Assembly (NCBI GenBank): GCA_024195585.1
Contig: SWBL01000297.1
Location: forward strand, 1-64,000
DNA from: Aureobasidium sp. EXF-3400
Lineage: Eukaryota; Ascomycota; Dothideomycetes; Dothideales; Saccotheciaceae
Direction of reading: 5' to 3'
DNA length: 64,000 bases
Of this stretch, positions 43,514-53,260 are shown piece by piece (positions within the stretch are counted from its first letter, which is position 1; each line of letters begins with the position of its first letter). A model generated the notes under the pieces. That model was not told the DNA's origin. It saw only the letters and a program-made list of their open reading frames with translations, and made no database searches. Both the position numbers and the translations under genes were made by a program.

Positions 43514-43832
43514 TCACCGAGAATAGCACCAACATTGCTCCGCAAAGCCAAAGTCTGATACCCTGATGATCATCCTTCTCCACTGATTTACCACGTTTGT
43601 CAGCGAATAGTGGCCGATCGTAAGGCACAAGATGATCTCAGACTACCGGTGCTACCTTGGTGATGTTTCGTAACAAAGCCCTCGGCATCTCACAGAAGTT
43701 ACGGACTCGCCGAGAAATGGGATCGACACGTCGTGCCAGTACCTAGATTGAGTTCTCGTCTGTTCAACATCCTGTCTTTCTAAGCTGCTGCAAGACCATG
43801 TCACAGAGGGTGAAGCCAAACGACCATAGATC
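43514..43832 (-). pseudogene. Candidate protein-kinase relic
   Basis: On the minus strand, 43832-43764 reads DLWSFGFTLCDMVLQQLRKT and then a stop; DLWSFG matches kinase subdomain IX. A TAG stop directly precedes it. Lower down, 43573-43514 reads IIRVSDFGFAEQ and then a stop, like the DFG subdomain VII. The two are in different frames and in the reverse of the normal order, so this is either a rearranged decayed kinase or two relics, and the shorter match may be chance. No functional product is expected. Confidence 0.35.
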
Positions 43833-44272
43833 CTATCGAGAGTCACCTGGTCCCTAGATATTATGCGAGAAAAATGCAAGAAGGTATGGGCAGTGCTCAA
43901 AACACGGACGGCACGCATTCTCTCGTCGGTCTCATAAGATGCTTGGCTGGCTGCAACTCTCGTGTGAGGTCAGGACATGCTAGGGGACATGCCAGAGACT
44001 GAACACACAGATCAGCATGAGGGAGCATTTATATAGTGCATGTTGTGGTATTGGAAAATGGAACTAAAGTGGTACACGTGGAAACGTATCCTGAATTTCG
44101 TGGGTCTTCATTAGTGATAGATTGATATGCCCATACTTTTCTCGAACGAGATGATGCGTCGTTCCTGTCAGGACATCTTCGCCCGTGCTCAATCCTGTAT
44201 AGCCGCCATTGTCATACTCGTGTCCTCGTGAGGTAGAAGTGAAGGCCACTACATGTTGGCCTTCTTTGGGAG

Positions 44273-45106
44273 TCATGCGAGAGCCTTCTCTACCTTGGCC
44301 AGGCAGTCAAAGAATTCGTTCCAGTGGTACATGATAGTAATAGCACCACATTCCTCGGTCAGCATATTGGCCATCTTGTCAATTTCTTCCTTCTCTTCGT
44401 AGGCGCCAACGTAGCCAATGAGAGGGATCTTGGCGTTCTTTGCAGCTGTGGCTCCAGACTTGCTGTCCTCGATGGCTACACATTGGCTAGGCTCGACACC
44501 GATCTCCTTGCACGCATGGAGATAGATGGCAGGGTCTGGCTTCGAGGTTGGCTTCTCGAGAGAAGTAGCAGCACTGTAGACGTGCTCTGCGGGGAAGAAT
44601 TTGTCCTGGCCGACCTTGCGGATAGAAGCTTGAACTCTCGAGAGAGCCGATGACGAGACAACAGCAAGACCGTACTTCTTGCTCTTGAACAACTTTTCGA
44701 GAACCTCGGTAGCACCGTCGCAGGGCTCGGCCTTTTTCTCAAGAGTCTCGACAACCTTGCCGAGCTCACGATCGACGTACTGGTTGAACTCGGCCTCTGG
44801 GATCTCGAACCCGTACTTCTTCTGCAGAGAGACCATCATGCCTCTGAAGTTTTGGCCCACAAACTCCTTGAGGAGTTGAGGGCCGGTGTAGCGATCCGAC
44901 TTTCCATGCTTTTCCAGAATCTCGTTGGCAAGCTCGGCGCAAGCCTCGAACGCAAGGTGTTCACTCAGAACGAGAGTGTTGTCGCAATCGAACAGAATCT
45001 CCTTGATCTTTTGTTCCAGTGTTAGCCATCGAAGCCACTGGATGATGCTGATCCACAGGATGAGGTAGCCGAGGAGCTGCTCGAAGCTGAAACTTACGGG
45101 TGCCAT
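44273..45106 (-). CDS. HAD-superfamily hydrolase (phosphatase type), 247 aa, 2 exons
   Basis: Exons are 45106-45098 (9 bp: Met-Ala-Pro) and 45007-44273. The 90-bp intron (gtaagt, GGCTAAC branch, aaaag) joins MAP to IKEILFDCDNTLVLSEHLAF, the typical start of the fungal family. The intron is free of stops and a multiple of three, so the unspliced frame is also open. Catalytic motifs are DCDNT (motif I, Asp10 and Asp12), VVSSSALSRV (motif II serine region), a lysine in EKPTSKPDPAIYLHACKEIG (motif III), and AIEDSKSGATAAKNA (motif IV). The cap domain lies between motifs I and II, as in beta-phosphoglucomutase/DOG-type phosphatases. It probably hydrolyses a small phosphorylated metabolite; the substrate is not known. 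A TATA-like element lies at 45165-45172. Confidence 0.9.
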   Translation of the reverse strand: MAPVSFSFEQLLGYLILWISIIQWLRWLTLEQKIKEILFDCDNTLVLSEHLAFEACAELANEILEKHGKSDRYTGPQLLKEFVGQNFRGMMVSLQKKYGFEIPEAEFNQYVDRELGKVVETLEKKAEPCDGATEVLEKLFKSKKYGLAVVSSSALSRVQASIRKVGQDKFFPAEHVYSAATSLEKPTSKPDPAIYLHACKEIGVEPSQCVAIEDSKSGATAAKNAKIPLIGYVGAYEEKEEIDKMANMLTEECGAITIMYHWNEFFDCLAKVEKALA

Positions 45107-47498
45107 TGCTGGAGTGATGATATGGTTGTCGAGAAGAATAATGAGCGAGTCGCAGAAGAAGCGGAATATATACACGGAGCGAAAGGAAAAGAGTCACGAA
45201 GCGATGCGTTGTGCAATTAACAAAGCAGCTTCTTGTTGATTCCGGTTGCACATTCCCCTCATTGCCAACTGATCAACGTCACCTTCCCCTCCAACCAAAC
45301 TGGCACGGTCCGCGTTGAGATCAAGACCGTCGCGATGCATACCACTTCTGAGCTCTCGCGTGAACTTTTGCACAACTTGCTTGTTCAGACTCAAGCTCTT
45401 TACCGGCCATGCTCATGATCTTGCGTCAGCATCACCAAAGCATGCTGGCTTGAACGCTTGCGAGGCATTTACAGACTTGCTGCTGTGACTCCACGCGACG
45501 GCCAGCAAGCCTGAGCGGGGCAGATATCACTTCAATTTATCGACCATCGTGACGATCATGCTTGCTGCCAAAACCAATTCCTGCCTCAGTGCAGAAAAAG
45601 TATTGACTTGTGTTTTTCAGTGAACCATTTTCTCTTGGGCTTGCTGCTGAATCAAACAATATTATGAGCACCACATCAAGCTTATCGAATCCTGGTCTGG
45701 CGTAGCTGTACATCTTGTGCGATGTAGCAAAGTCGCAAACTCTTGGATCTATACCACCTTGCGACCATACAACAGCGGACTTTTCTCAACCGTGACACTG
45801 TATGCTCCGGGGATCATAGCTTAGTTGGCGATGGAGAGCGTGGCTACGTCGGACGAACACAGCAGATGCTTCAACGCATATACTAGCTTGAAGAAGATAT
45901 CGCCAGGGTACGGACGTAGAGGCGTCTGCAGATGTACAGAAAGAGGGGCTCTCCTTCTAATACCTGTTCTCCAGTGTTGTCTTTAGTCCACCAGCATTTG
46001 TCTGGCTCTTGTGTCACCTGTTAATATTCTGTCTCTTGAATGTAAGCGGTGTACATCAATGCTTCTGCACAAGAATACTATGCCTCAAATCCGAAGGTTG
46101 TCATAAATCGCTGTCGAATGGCATGTGCACAAGTCTCAAAAGGTCCGCTTACCGATCTCAGATGTTGCGAGGTGCGCCCTCTTGTACAATCCTTTTCTCT
46201 TCAGTCTCTAGCACGCTCATATGACAAGCTTCTCCTCAAGCCATGCCTGTTCACAAGCAGTCAGAATTATGCAAACTCGAATTTGACGAATCGCAAAACA
46301 TATCTCATGATTCGAGTTCTGCTCAAAACCTGATAGATGCCTGCGCCGGAGCCAAATATGATAACAGCGCAGATTTCACTTCCCTGTAAAGGTCGGGCTA
46401 ACTCCCTGACCATTGCAACATACAGAATCGCGCGCTGATAGTCATGAGAGAACGAACAAATGGTGTAGAGCAGATTATGGCCAGGGTCACCATAATGACA
46501 TCCAACACTGGCCTTTTAGGCCATGTTCTCATGTGTGCTTCGAAGCCAAAGGCAACTTGAATGTATCCCATTCTCGGTCCTGGTTGCTCTTGGTACAGCC
46601 CTGTCGAGTTCGCTCTTCAGGAGCTCATGGAGAAGTCATATTGCAGACTTGTGGAGGGTCTTCGCGTCCGAAAGCTGTCCGGGTCAAAGAGGCAACAAAT
46701 CTCTTGGCCATTTGCAAGAACGCGCGTGTGATGGCAAGAAATGTCGACCGGAAAAGTCTCAACCACAGCACCCATAGGCAGAGAACTTGGAAGGAGACGA
46801 AGTCGTGATGAAGGCCATGACGAATACCAGGCTTCGGGCCGAAGATGGTCAAAGGTTGTTGCCATGGTTTCTAAAAACAGCACGGTCCCTAAGCGTATTC
46901 TCGCCGTATTGCGCAGTTACAGGTGCGGCGCATCACCTTGATAAACAAAAGTTCATATCGATTGGCGAATCGCATGGCGCAGCAGAGTAGAGCCGTACGA
47001 GAAAAAGAGTATCTTGAAGAAAAGACACAGGTTTTGCCAAGGAGTGTCCGATCTTAGCACCGATAAGGATTGCTGAGTGATGCTGCGGTAAGAGGGACGC
47101 GTTTCAGGGTTGATGCATGTTATGGCAGTGCAAGGAAGAGGGGATGACTTCAGCTGCGTCTGCTTGCTGTAGCAACGGGCCTTGATCTAGTGCCGCTTTT
47201 GCCAATCTCCTTTCAAAAACCTAGAATATTTTCCTATAAGTCTTTTGTTCGCCTTGATACCTTGTCGATTATACACGACTCTGTGAGATACTTTGGGAGT
47301 GTCGCTGTCGCAGAGCGCAAACGCCTCGAGTAAACAAACTCCACATCAGCCACGATTCTTACGACTCTCGGGTTTCTGACAGGCGCATCTTTGAAGCACG
47401 CCTGAAACAGCACAAACATCAAGAGAAAGGGAGAAGAAAGTGTTTGCGCATATTGATCAAAGTCGCGCAGACGGGATATTGCAGAGAGTGTCGCAGAC
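45107..47498. other. Gene-poor stretch, 2.4 kb
   Basis: No intact gene is recognised between the HAD gene and chitin synthase. Open frames of about 70-130 codons occur on both strands (45194-45418, 46009-46333, 46413-46990, 47234-47761) without motifs. The right part must hold the chitin synthase promoter and leader. Confidence 0.5.
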
Positions 47499-50400
47499 AT
47501 GTCGTACAACCGTCTTGGCCGTAAGTGCAATACCCAGCCTCTCAAGAGGAAGATGCGGCAGGAAGAGGAAGAAGGGCAGATGTGAAAGATTGGAGCCTGG
47601 AAGTGGCAACATTCCTCAGGCGGCTTTTGTGGTCGCTCCGTGTTGGGCACGCGTTTCAGAGACCAAGTGCGAGTTTCGCTGACCGGGCCATCTTGACGCA
47701 GCATACGGCCGCCATTCGCCTGACGAAGACGAACATTACGGCGCCCAGTCGCAAAACCCATTCATGGATCCTCACGCCGGCAGATCACCGTCCCCCGGAC
47801 ATCCGTTAGAGTCGTATGCCTTGCACGACAATCCTTACACCCACGACGAACCGCTACACATGCCCATGGGTCCTGGTCCTCGTCCAGGCGCTTCGCCCAT
47901 GCCTGGAACTCCCTCAGACAGACTCCATCCTCAGCCTACAGTGAGCTCATTCGCACATCTCATATGAGTGCTCTTGGCTGACCACTTATGACAGTTCTCG
48001 GTGGAGCACGTTCCAGGAACTTATGGCCACTCCGATAGCTATGACTCGCAACATCATTATCAAACAAGTCCTGTCTACGGTTCTAGCGACTATGCCCTCT
48101 CTCCCGAAGATCACCACGACGCATACCACAATGAGCCTTACCAACCTGCTATTACCCCTATGGAAGAGGTGTACGGCCCTCCCTCCGGCGACCAACATCC
48201 CCACTACTGGCAGGACGAGGTTGACACACATCCTATCTTGCAGCAAGATTCTGCTTATGGGCCTGACCCTCACCAAATGCCCACTCCAATGGAAGAAGAA
48301 CAGATGGAAATGAACGCAGAACAACCACAGTCAGGAGGCGGCATCCGCAGATGGAAGACGGTCAAGGAAGTCCAACTCTTCAACGGCAATCTGGTACTCG
48401 ACTGCCCTATACCTCCGAGGCTTTTGAACCAGATTCAGCACGCCCAGCCTCCCGAGCGTGATGAGTTCACACACATGCGATACTCGGCAGCCACCTGCGA
48501 TCCTTCAGAATTCTACTCGGAGCGTTTCACCTTACGCCAGAAACTTTTTGCCAAACCCAGACACACTGAGCTGTTTATCGTCATCACCATGTACAACGAG
48601 GAAGATGAGCTCTTTGCTCGCACAATGATTGGTGTTATCAAGAACATTGAATACATGAATTCGCGAAACAGCAGCAAAACTTGGGGCAAGGAAGCTTGGA
48701 AGAAGATTGTCGTTTGCGTTGTCAGCGATGGTCGTGCGAAGATCAACCCTCGTACCAGAGCCGTTCTCGCAGGTCTGGGTGTTTACCAAGACGGCATCGC
48801 CAAGCAGCAGGTCAACGGCAAGGATGTCACTGCTCACATCTATGAGTACACCACACAGATGACACTCGAGCTTAAGAAAGGTGTGGTCTCTGTCAAAAAA
48901 GGAAACACTCCTGTCCAGATGCTGTTCTGTCTCAAGGAGAAGAATCAGAAGAAGATCAACTCTCACAGATGGTTCTTCCAGGCCTTCGGTGAGGTTCTCG
49001 ACCCCAACATCTGTGTTCTGATCGACGCCGGTACAAAGCCTGGAAAGGACTCTATCTACAAGTTGTGGAAGGCTTTCGACCTCGAGCCCATGTGTGCTGG
49101 TGCTTGTGGTGAGATCAAGGCTATGCTGGACCATGGTAAAACTCTCATCAACCCGCTGGTTGCTGCGCAGAACTTCGAGTACAAGATGAGTAACATCCTT
49201 GACAAGCCTCTTGAATCTGCTTTCGGATTCATCAGTGTCCTTCCTGGTGCCTTCTCTGCTTACCGTTTCATGGCTCTCCAGAACGACAAGACTGGCCAAG
49301 GCCCTCTCGAGAAATACTTCGCTGGTGAGAAGATGCATGGTGCCAATGCCGGTATTTTCACTGCCAATATGTACCTCGCTGAAGACCGTATTCTCTGTTT
49401 CGAATTGGTGTCAAAACGCAACTGCTCTTGGATCTTGCAATACGTCAAGTCGGCTACTGGCGAGACTGACGTTCCCACTGAGATGGCTGATTTCATTCTG
49501 CAAAGAAGACGTTGGCTGAACGGCAGTTTCTTTGCTGCCGTCTATGCCCTTGCTCATTTCCATCAAATCTTCCGCAGCAACCACTCTGTTGGTCGCAACT
49601 TCATGTTCATGGTCGAGTTTTTCTACCAAGGTGTCAGCATGCTCTTCGCTTGGTTCGCTATCGTAAGTGCATTGACGTTAACCACAGCGCTTCAAGGTCT
49701 TCCGCTAACATGTAGCTGCAGGGTAACTTCTTCCTCGTTTTCCGCATTCTCACAGGTTCACTCTCGGATCCAAGTCTCAATTTCGCACCAGGAAAAGTGT
49801 TAGGTGTACTCTTCGAATGGATCTACCTTGCTGTCTTGATCACTTGTTTCGTCCTTGCGCTCGGTAATCGTCCGCAAGGTTCAAATAAATTCTACATGAC
49901 CCAGGTCTACTTTTGGGCGATCCTCATGGCGTAAGTCCTACAGTTTCTTCTCAAGACGCTTCGACTAACATCCGCCTTAGATATCTCATGTTTGCAACCG
50001 TTTTCATTACTGTCAAGTCTGTACAGGCACAACTCAAAGAGCACGACCACTTCACGTTCAGCATGCTATTCACCAACTCATTGTTCTTGACGCTCATTGT
50101 ATCGATGGCCAGTACATACGTCCTGTACTTTGTCGCCTCCTTCATGTTCTTGGATCCTTGGCACATGTTCACGTCCTTCGGGCAATACCTTCTCCTCACG
50201 CCGACTTACATCAACATTCTCAACGTCTACGCCTTCTGCAACACTCACGACATCACCTGGGGTACCAAAGGTGACGACAAACCAGAAAAGCTGCCCTCTG
50301 CAGTCACCAAGCCTGGTGGCAAAGTCGACGTTACCATTCCCAGCGACGACCATGATCTGAACAGTCAATATGAAGAAGAACTTCGCGTATTTTCCACCAA

Positions 50401-50686
50401 GTGGGTTCCTCCTGCCAAGGTTGCTTCCGCGGCTGAGAAGCATGAAGACTATTACAAGGGATTCAGAAGTGCTGTCGTTCTGGCTTGGATGTTCTGTAAC
50501 CTGGCTCTCGCTGCAGTCGTCCTCAACACAGGAGGCCTGGACCGTGTCTCAGTCGGTGTTCAAGACGACAACCAGCGTAGCACTATCTACATGAGTGTTG
50601 TGCTCTGGAGTGTTGCAGTCCTTAGTGCTTTCAGATTTATTGGAGCCTGCTGGTTCTTGGTGGTTAGACTTATCAGAGGTGTTTAG
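47499..50686 (+). CDS. CHS: Chitin synthase, class III-like, 947 aa, 5 exons
   Basis: Exons are 47499-47520, 47702-47940, 47995-49662, 49722-49930 and 49981-50686. The first coding exon is 22 bp (MSYNRLG) and is followed by a 181-bp intron; the others are 50-59 bp. The N-terminal ~110 residues are Pro/His/Tyr-rich and disordered. The entry motif [20 protein letters not shown] is typical of class I-III enzymes and, with the short N-terminus, fits class III (ChsB/ChsG). Catalytic motifs are visible: [11 protein letters not shown] (about residue 550) and the product-binding [11 protein letters not shown] (about 590). Several C-terminal membrane helices follow ([33 protein letters not shown], and others up to [15 protein letters not shown]). 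The enzyme polymerises UDP-GlcNAc into chitin across the plasma membrane, chiefly at hyphal tips. Class assignment is moderate. Confidence 0.94.
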
Positions 50687-51380
50687 ATGTTGTTCATGAC
50701 CTATCTCACGGACTAATGATTTGGGCTTGGGATCATGATTATGCTTGATGATGTACTGTAGCGAGGCGTTCTATCAGGTTCTTTCGGTCCATTTGATCTC
50801 TCATTATATCTGAGTCCACCCTTTCCATGTGCTATACAATCTCCCCATAATGATGCAAGCATGTTTGAACCATGGTGATCTGGTGAGCATGAGCAAGCTT
50901 TGGACGGAGGAAGGTTCACCGATCAAATGTAATGAGGTGATTGAGAACAAGCACATGTTTGCTTCGATGTACCTAGCAAGCAAGATCAAGCCAGAGCTCC
51001 TTCCAAATCACTGGCATAAGACAGTCGTTGCAACGATTAGCGGCTAGATCTGAGTGCTCTTCTTCGTTGTCTGGTCGGGCTTTCCGTTTCTGCTCACTAC
51101 CTCACTGACGCACGCCTTCCTCATCTGCCCTCGTGGTTTCGTCTCACTCTTCGCTGCGCTTCACATCCAAGTGACAGGCGCGCTGTTCCTTCTTCCTACT
51201 TCCTTACTCTTCCTTCCACCCCCTCTTCCACTACTTAAACTTTCCACGCTTCCAACCACCACCCTTCCGCCTTTCAACCACAACCACAACCACAACCACA
51301 ACAAAGCACTTTGATCTTTCGACGTGCACTTCTTTCTTCCTTTGATCAACACGCATCAGGCATCTTCATCAGCAATCATC
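50687..51380. other. Intergenic, 694 bp
   Basis: 3' flank of chitin synthase and promoter/leader of the zinc-knuckle gene. The last 350 bp are strongly pyrimidine-rich and contain a CAACCA microsatellite (51275-51302), typical of a leader of a highly expressed fungal gene. Confidence 0.5.
51275..51302. repeat. CAACCA microsatellite
   Basis: Four perfect CAACCA units plus a partial one, 28 bp, 79 bp upstream of the zinc-knuckle start codon; probably in the 5' UTR. Confidence 0.9.
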
Positions 51381-53260
51381 ATGGCTGACTGGGATAACTC
51401 TGCTCGTAAGTAAACAACTCGCGCTTTGTTTCGTGCGCACTTTGCAGTGCGCCTGCCCAACTCACCTTCATCACCTCACATCTCGCTCACCTTCTTCGTC
51501 GACTTACATCTCAATCACCTTTCACCACTCATCACTTACACTTCCATTCCATCGTCACCTTCTTCAAGTCATCACCACGTCCTACCTTAGTCGGATTGAC
51601 CTCTCCGATTCCATCCTCACACTCATTCACATCCACTTACTCAACACACACCACTAACATCATGTCAGCCTCTGCTTGGGAGGAACCCGTAGCCGTCGAC
51701 ACTGCCGGATGGGTCGAAAGCACTGCTGATGCCTCCGCTCCTGACGACGTTTACTCCGGCATCGACCCTGAAATGATCTCCAAGCACGATGGAGGTGATG
51801 ACACCTGCCGCAAGTAAGTCATTGGCGCCGTTCATCTTCCATGTTTCTTCTGACGACTTTGCAGCTGCGGCCAGTCGGGCCACTTTTCTCGCGATTGTAC
51901 CGAACCTCGCCAGATGACTGGCGAATGCTTCAACTGTGGTGAGGTCGGACACAACAAGGCCGACTGTCCCAACCCCAAGGTTGAACGCGCTTTCACAGGT
52001 ACCTGCCGTACCTGCGGCGCCGAGGGTCACCGCTCCTCGGAGTGCGCCGAAGCTGTTTGCAAGAAGTGTTCCGGCACTGGTCACACCGCTGCTGCTTGTA
52101 CTGAGAAGTACAACATCTACCCTGATGGTCTTGCCTTTACCGACGACGCCGACAAGGCTTGGGACAACCTGGTTCTCGCTAATACGATTGGAGACGTCGA
52201 CGATTTCTACCAGGCCTTCTGGATCTACTGCAAGGTCGCCCCTGAGCTCACCCTTGTTCAGCTCGAAGAGTGCTTCCGCGAGACTGACTTCAAGTGGTAC
52301 CTCATCGCAAAGGAGCAGAGCGTTCCTTCCCCTGTTCACACCAACGTTGATCTTCAGGGCAACTCGGACAAGAAGTATCAGGTCTCCTTCCAGAAGACCG
52401 CCAAGCCTCGCCGTGCCATCCTGGCTGAGGGTTGGCCCAAAACCCTCGAAGAGAACCTTGAGCGCCTGCACGATGCCGGATTTCCTATGGACAACCTCAA
52501 GCCCTACTGTACCAACTGCGAGGAATCTGGCCACTCCATGAAGACTTGTCCCCAGGAGAAGCAAGTCATTGAGAAGCCCAAGGTGACTTGCTCCAACTGC
52601 AACACCGACGGCCACTACGTCCGCGACTGTACTCAACCTCGCGCCGTCCGTGGTGGTGGCGGTGATGTCGAGTGCAAGCACTGCGGCGAGCAGGGTCACT
52701 TCGTCAAGGATTGCCCCACCAAGGTAAGCCATTGGTTCTTGATGTTGTCTGATCATTACTGACCAGTCGCAGCCTGCTGAAAAGTGCAGAAACTGCCAGG
52801 AAGAGGGCCACAGAGCCTCCGATTGCACCAACGAGCGCGTCATGATCTGCCGCAACTGTTCGACTGCTGGCCACGCTGCTCGAGATTGTCCGGAGGAGAC
52901 CAACATGGTAAGCTTTCCACTACGACACTTTCAACCCACACTAACAATCAACAGGACAATGTTACTTGCCGTAACTGCGAAGAGAAGGGTCACTTCTCCA
53001 AGGAGTGCCCCAAGCCTAAGGACTGGAGCAAAGTTCAATGCCGCTTGTGCAGCGAATTTGGCCACGGTGCTGGCCGTTGCCCTAACCCCACCGGAGGTGC
53101 TGGTGATGCTTCGACCACTGCTGGAGAGGACTACACCGCCAGTGCTGGTCCTGCTGTCGCTGCCGAAGGTGATTGGATGGCCGATGCTCCTGCCGCTGGT
53201 GCTGGTACTGAGGGTGCCGCTGAGTGGAACTCCGTTCCTGCTGAGGTCAGTGCCTGGTAA
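51381..53260 (+). CDS. CCHC zinc-knuckle protein (Gis2/Byr3/CNBP-like) with 11 knuckles, 489 aa, 5 exons
   Basis: Exons are 51381-51405, 51669-51813, 51865-52723, 52773-52907 and 52955-53260. Exon 1 is 25 bp and intron 1 is 263 bp; the rest are 47-51 bp. An alternative start inside intron 1 (ATG at 51662) is in frame. Eleven CX2CX4HX4C knuckles can be counted: four after residue 56, then a gap of about 140 residues without knuckles (YPDGLAFTDDADKAWDNLVL to FPMDNLKPY), then seven more (for example CSNCNTDGHYVRDC and CKHCGEQGHFVKDC). The tail is Ala/Gly-rich. Gis2 and CNBP bind single-stranded nucleic acid and link mRNA to translation and stress granules. The number of knuckles and the inserted region exceed Gis2 (seven knuckles), so this is a larger member of the family. 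Identification as RNA-binding is good; precise role unknown. Confidence 0.92.

Larger units (their letters stand above)
41531..44272. other. Gene-poor stretch, 2.7 kb
   Basis: The first ~150 bp are the promoter of the secreted protein, with a TATA box at 41641-41650. The rest shows no intact gene. Open frames up to 150 codons (42720-43172, -) have no motif. Kinase-like fragments occur near 43514-43832. Confidence 0.5.

Noticed and set aside
45811..45885. tRNA-like A box (TAGCTTAGTTGG at 45817-45828) with a preceding GGGGATC
   Set aside because: No anticodon stem, no good B box and no matching 3' acceptor strand could be folded; treated as chance.
46520..46990. Protein-like open frames upstream of chitin synthase
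   Set aside because: Several frames are about equally open, none has a recognisable domain, and no splice structure gives a longer product.
48532..49338. 268-codon open frame on the minus strand
   Set aside because: Antisense shadow of the chitin synthase catalytic exon.
51665..52906. 413-codon open frame on the minus strand
   Set aside because: It is the antisense of the CCHC zinc-knuckle gene and runs through its introns; the plus strand has eleven clear zinc knuckles.
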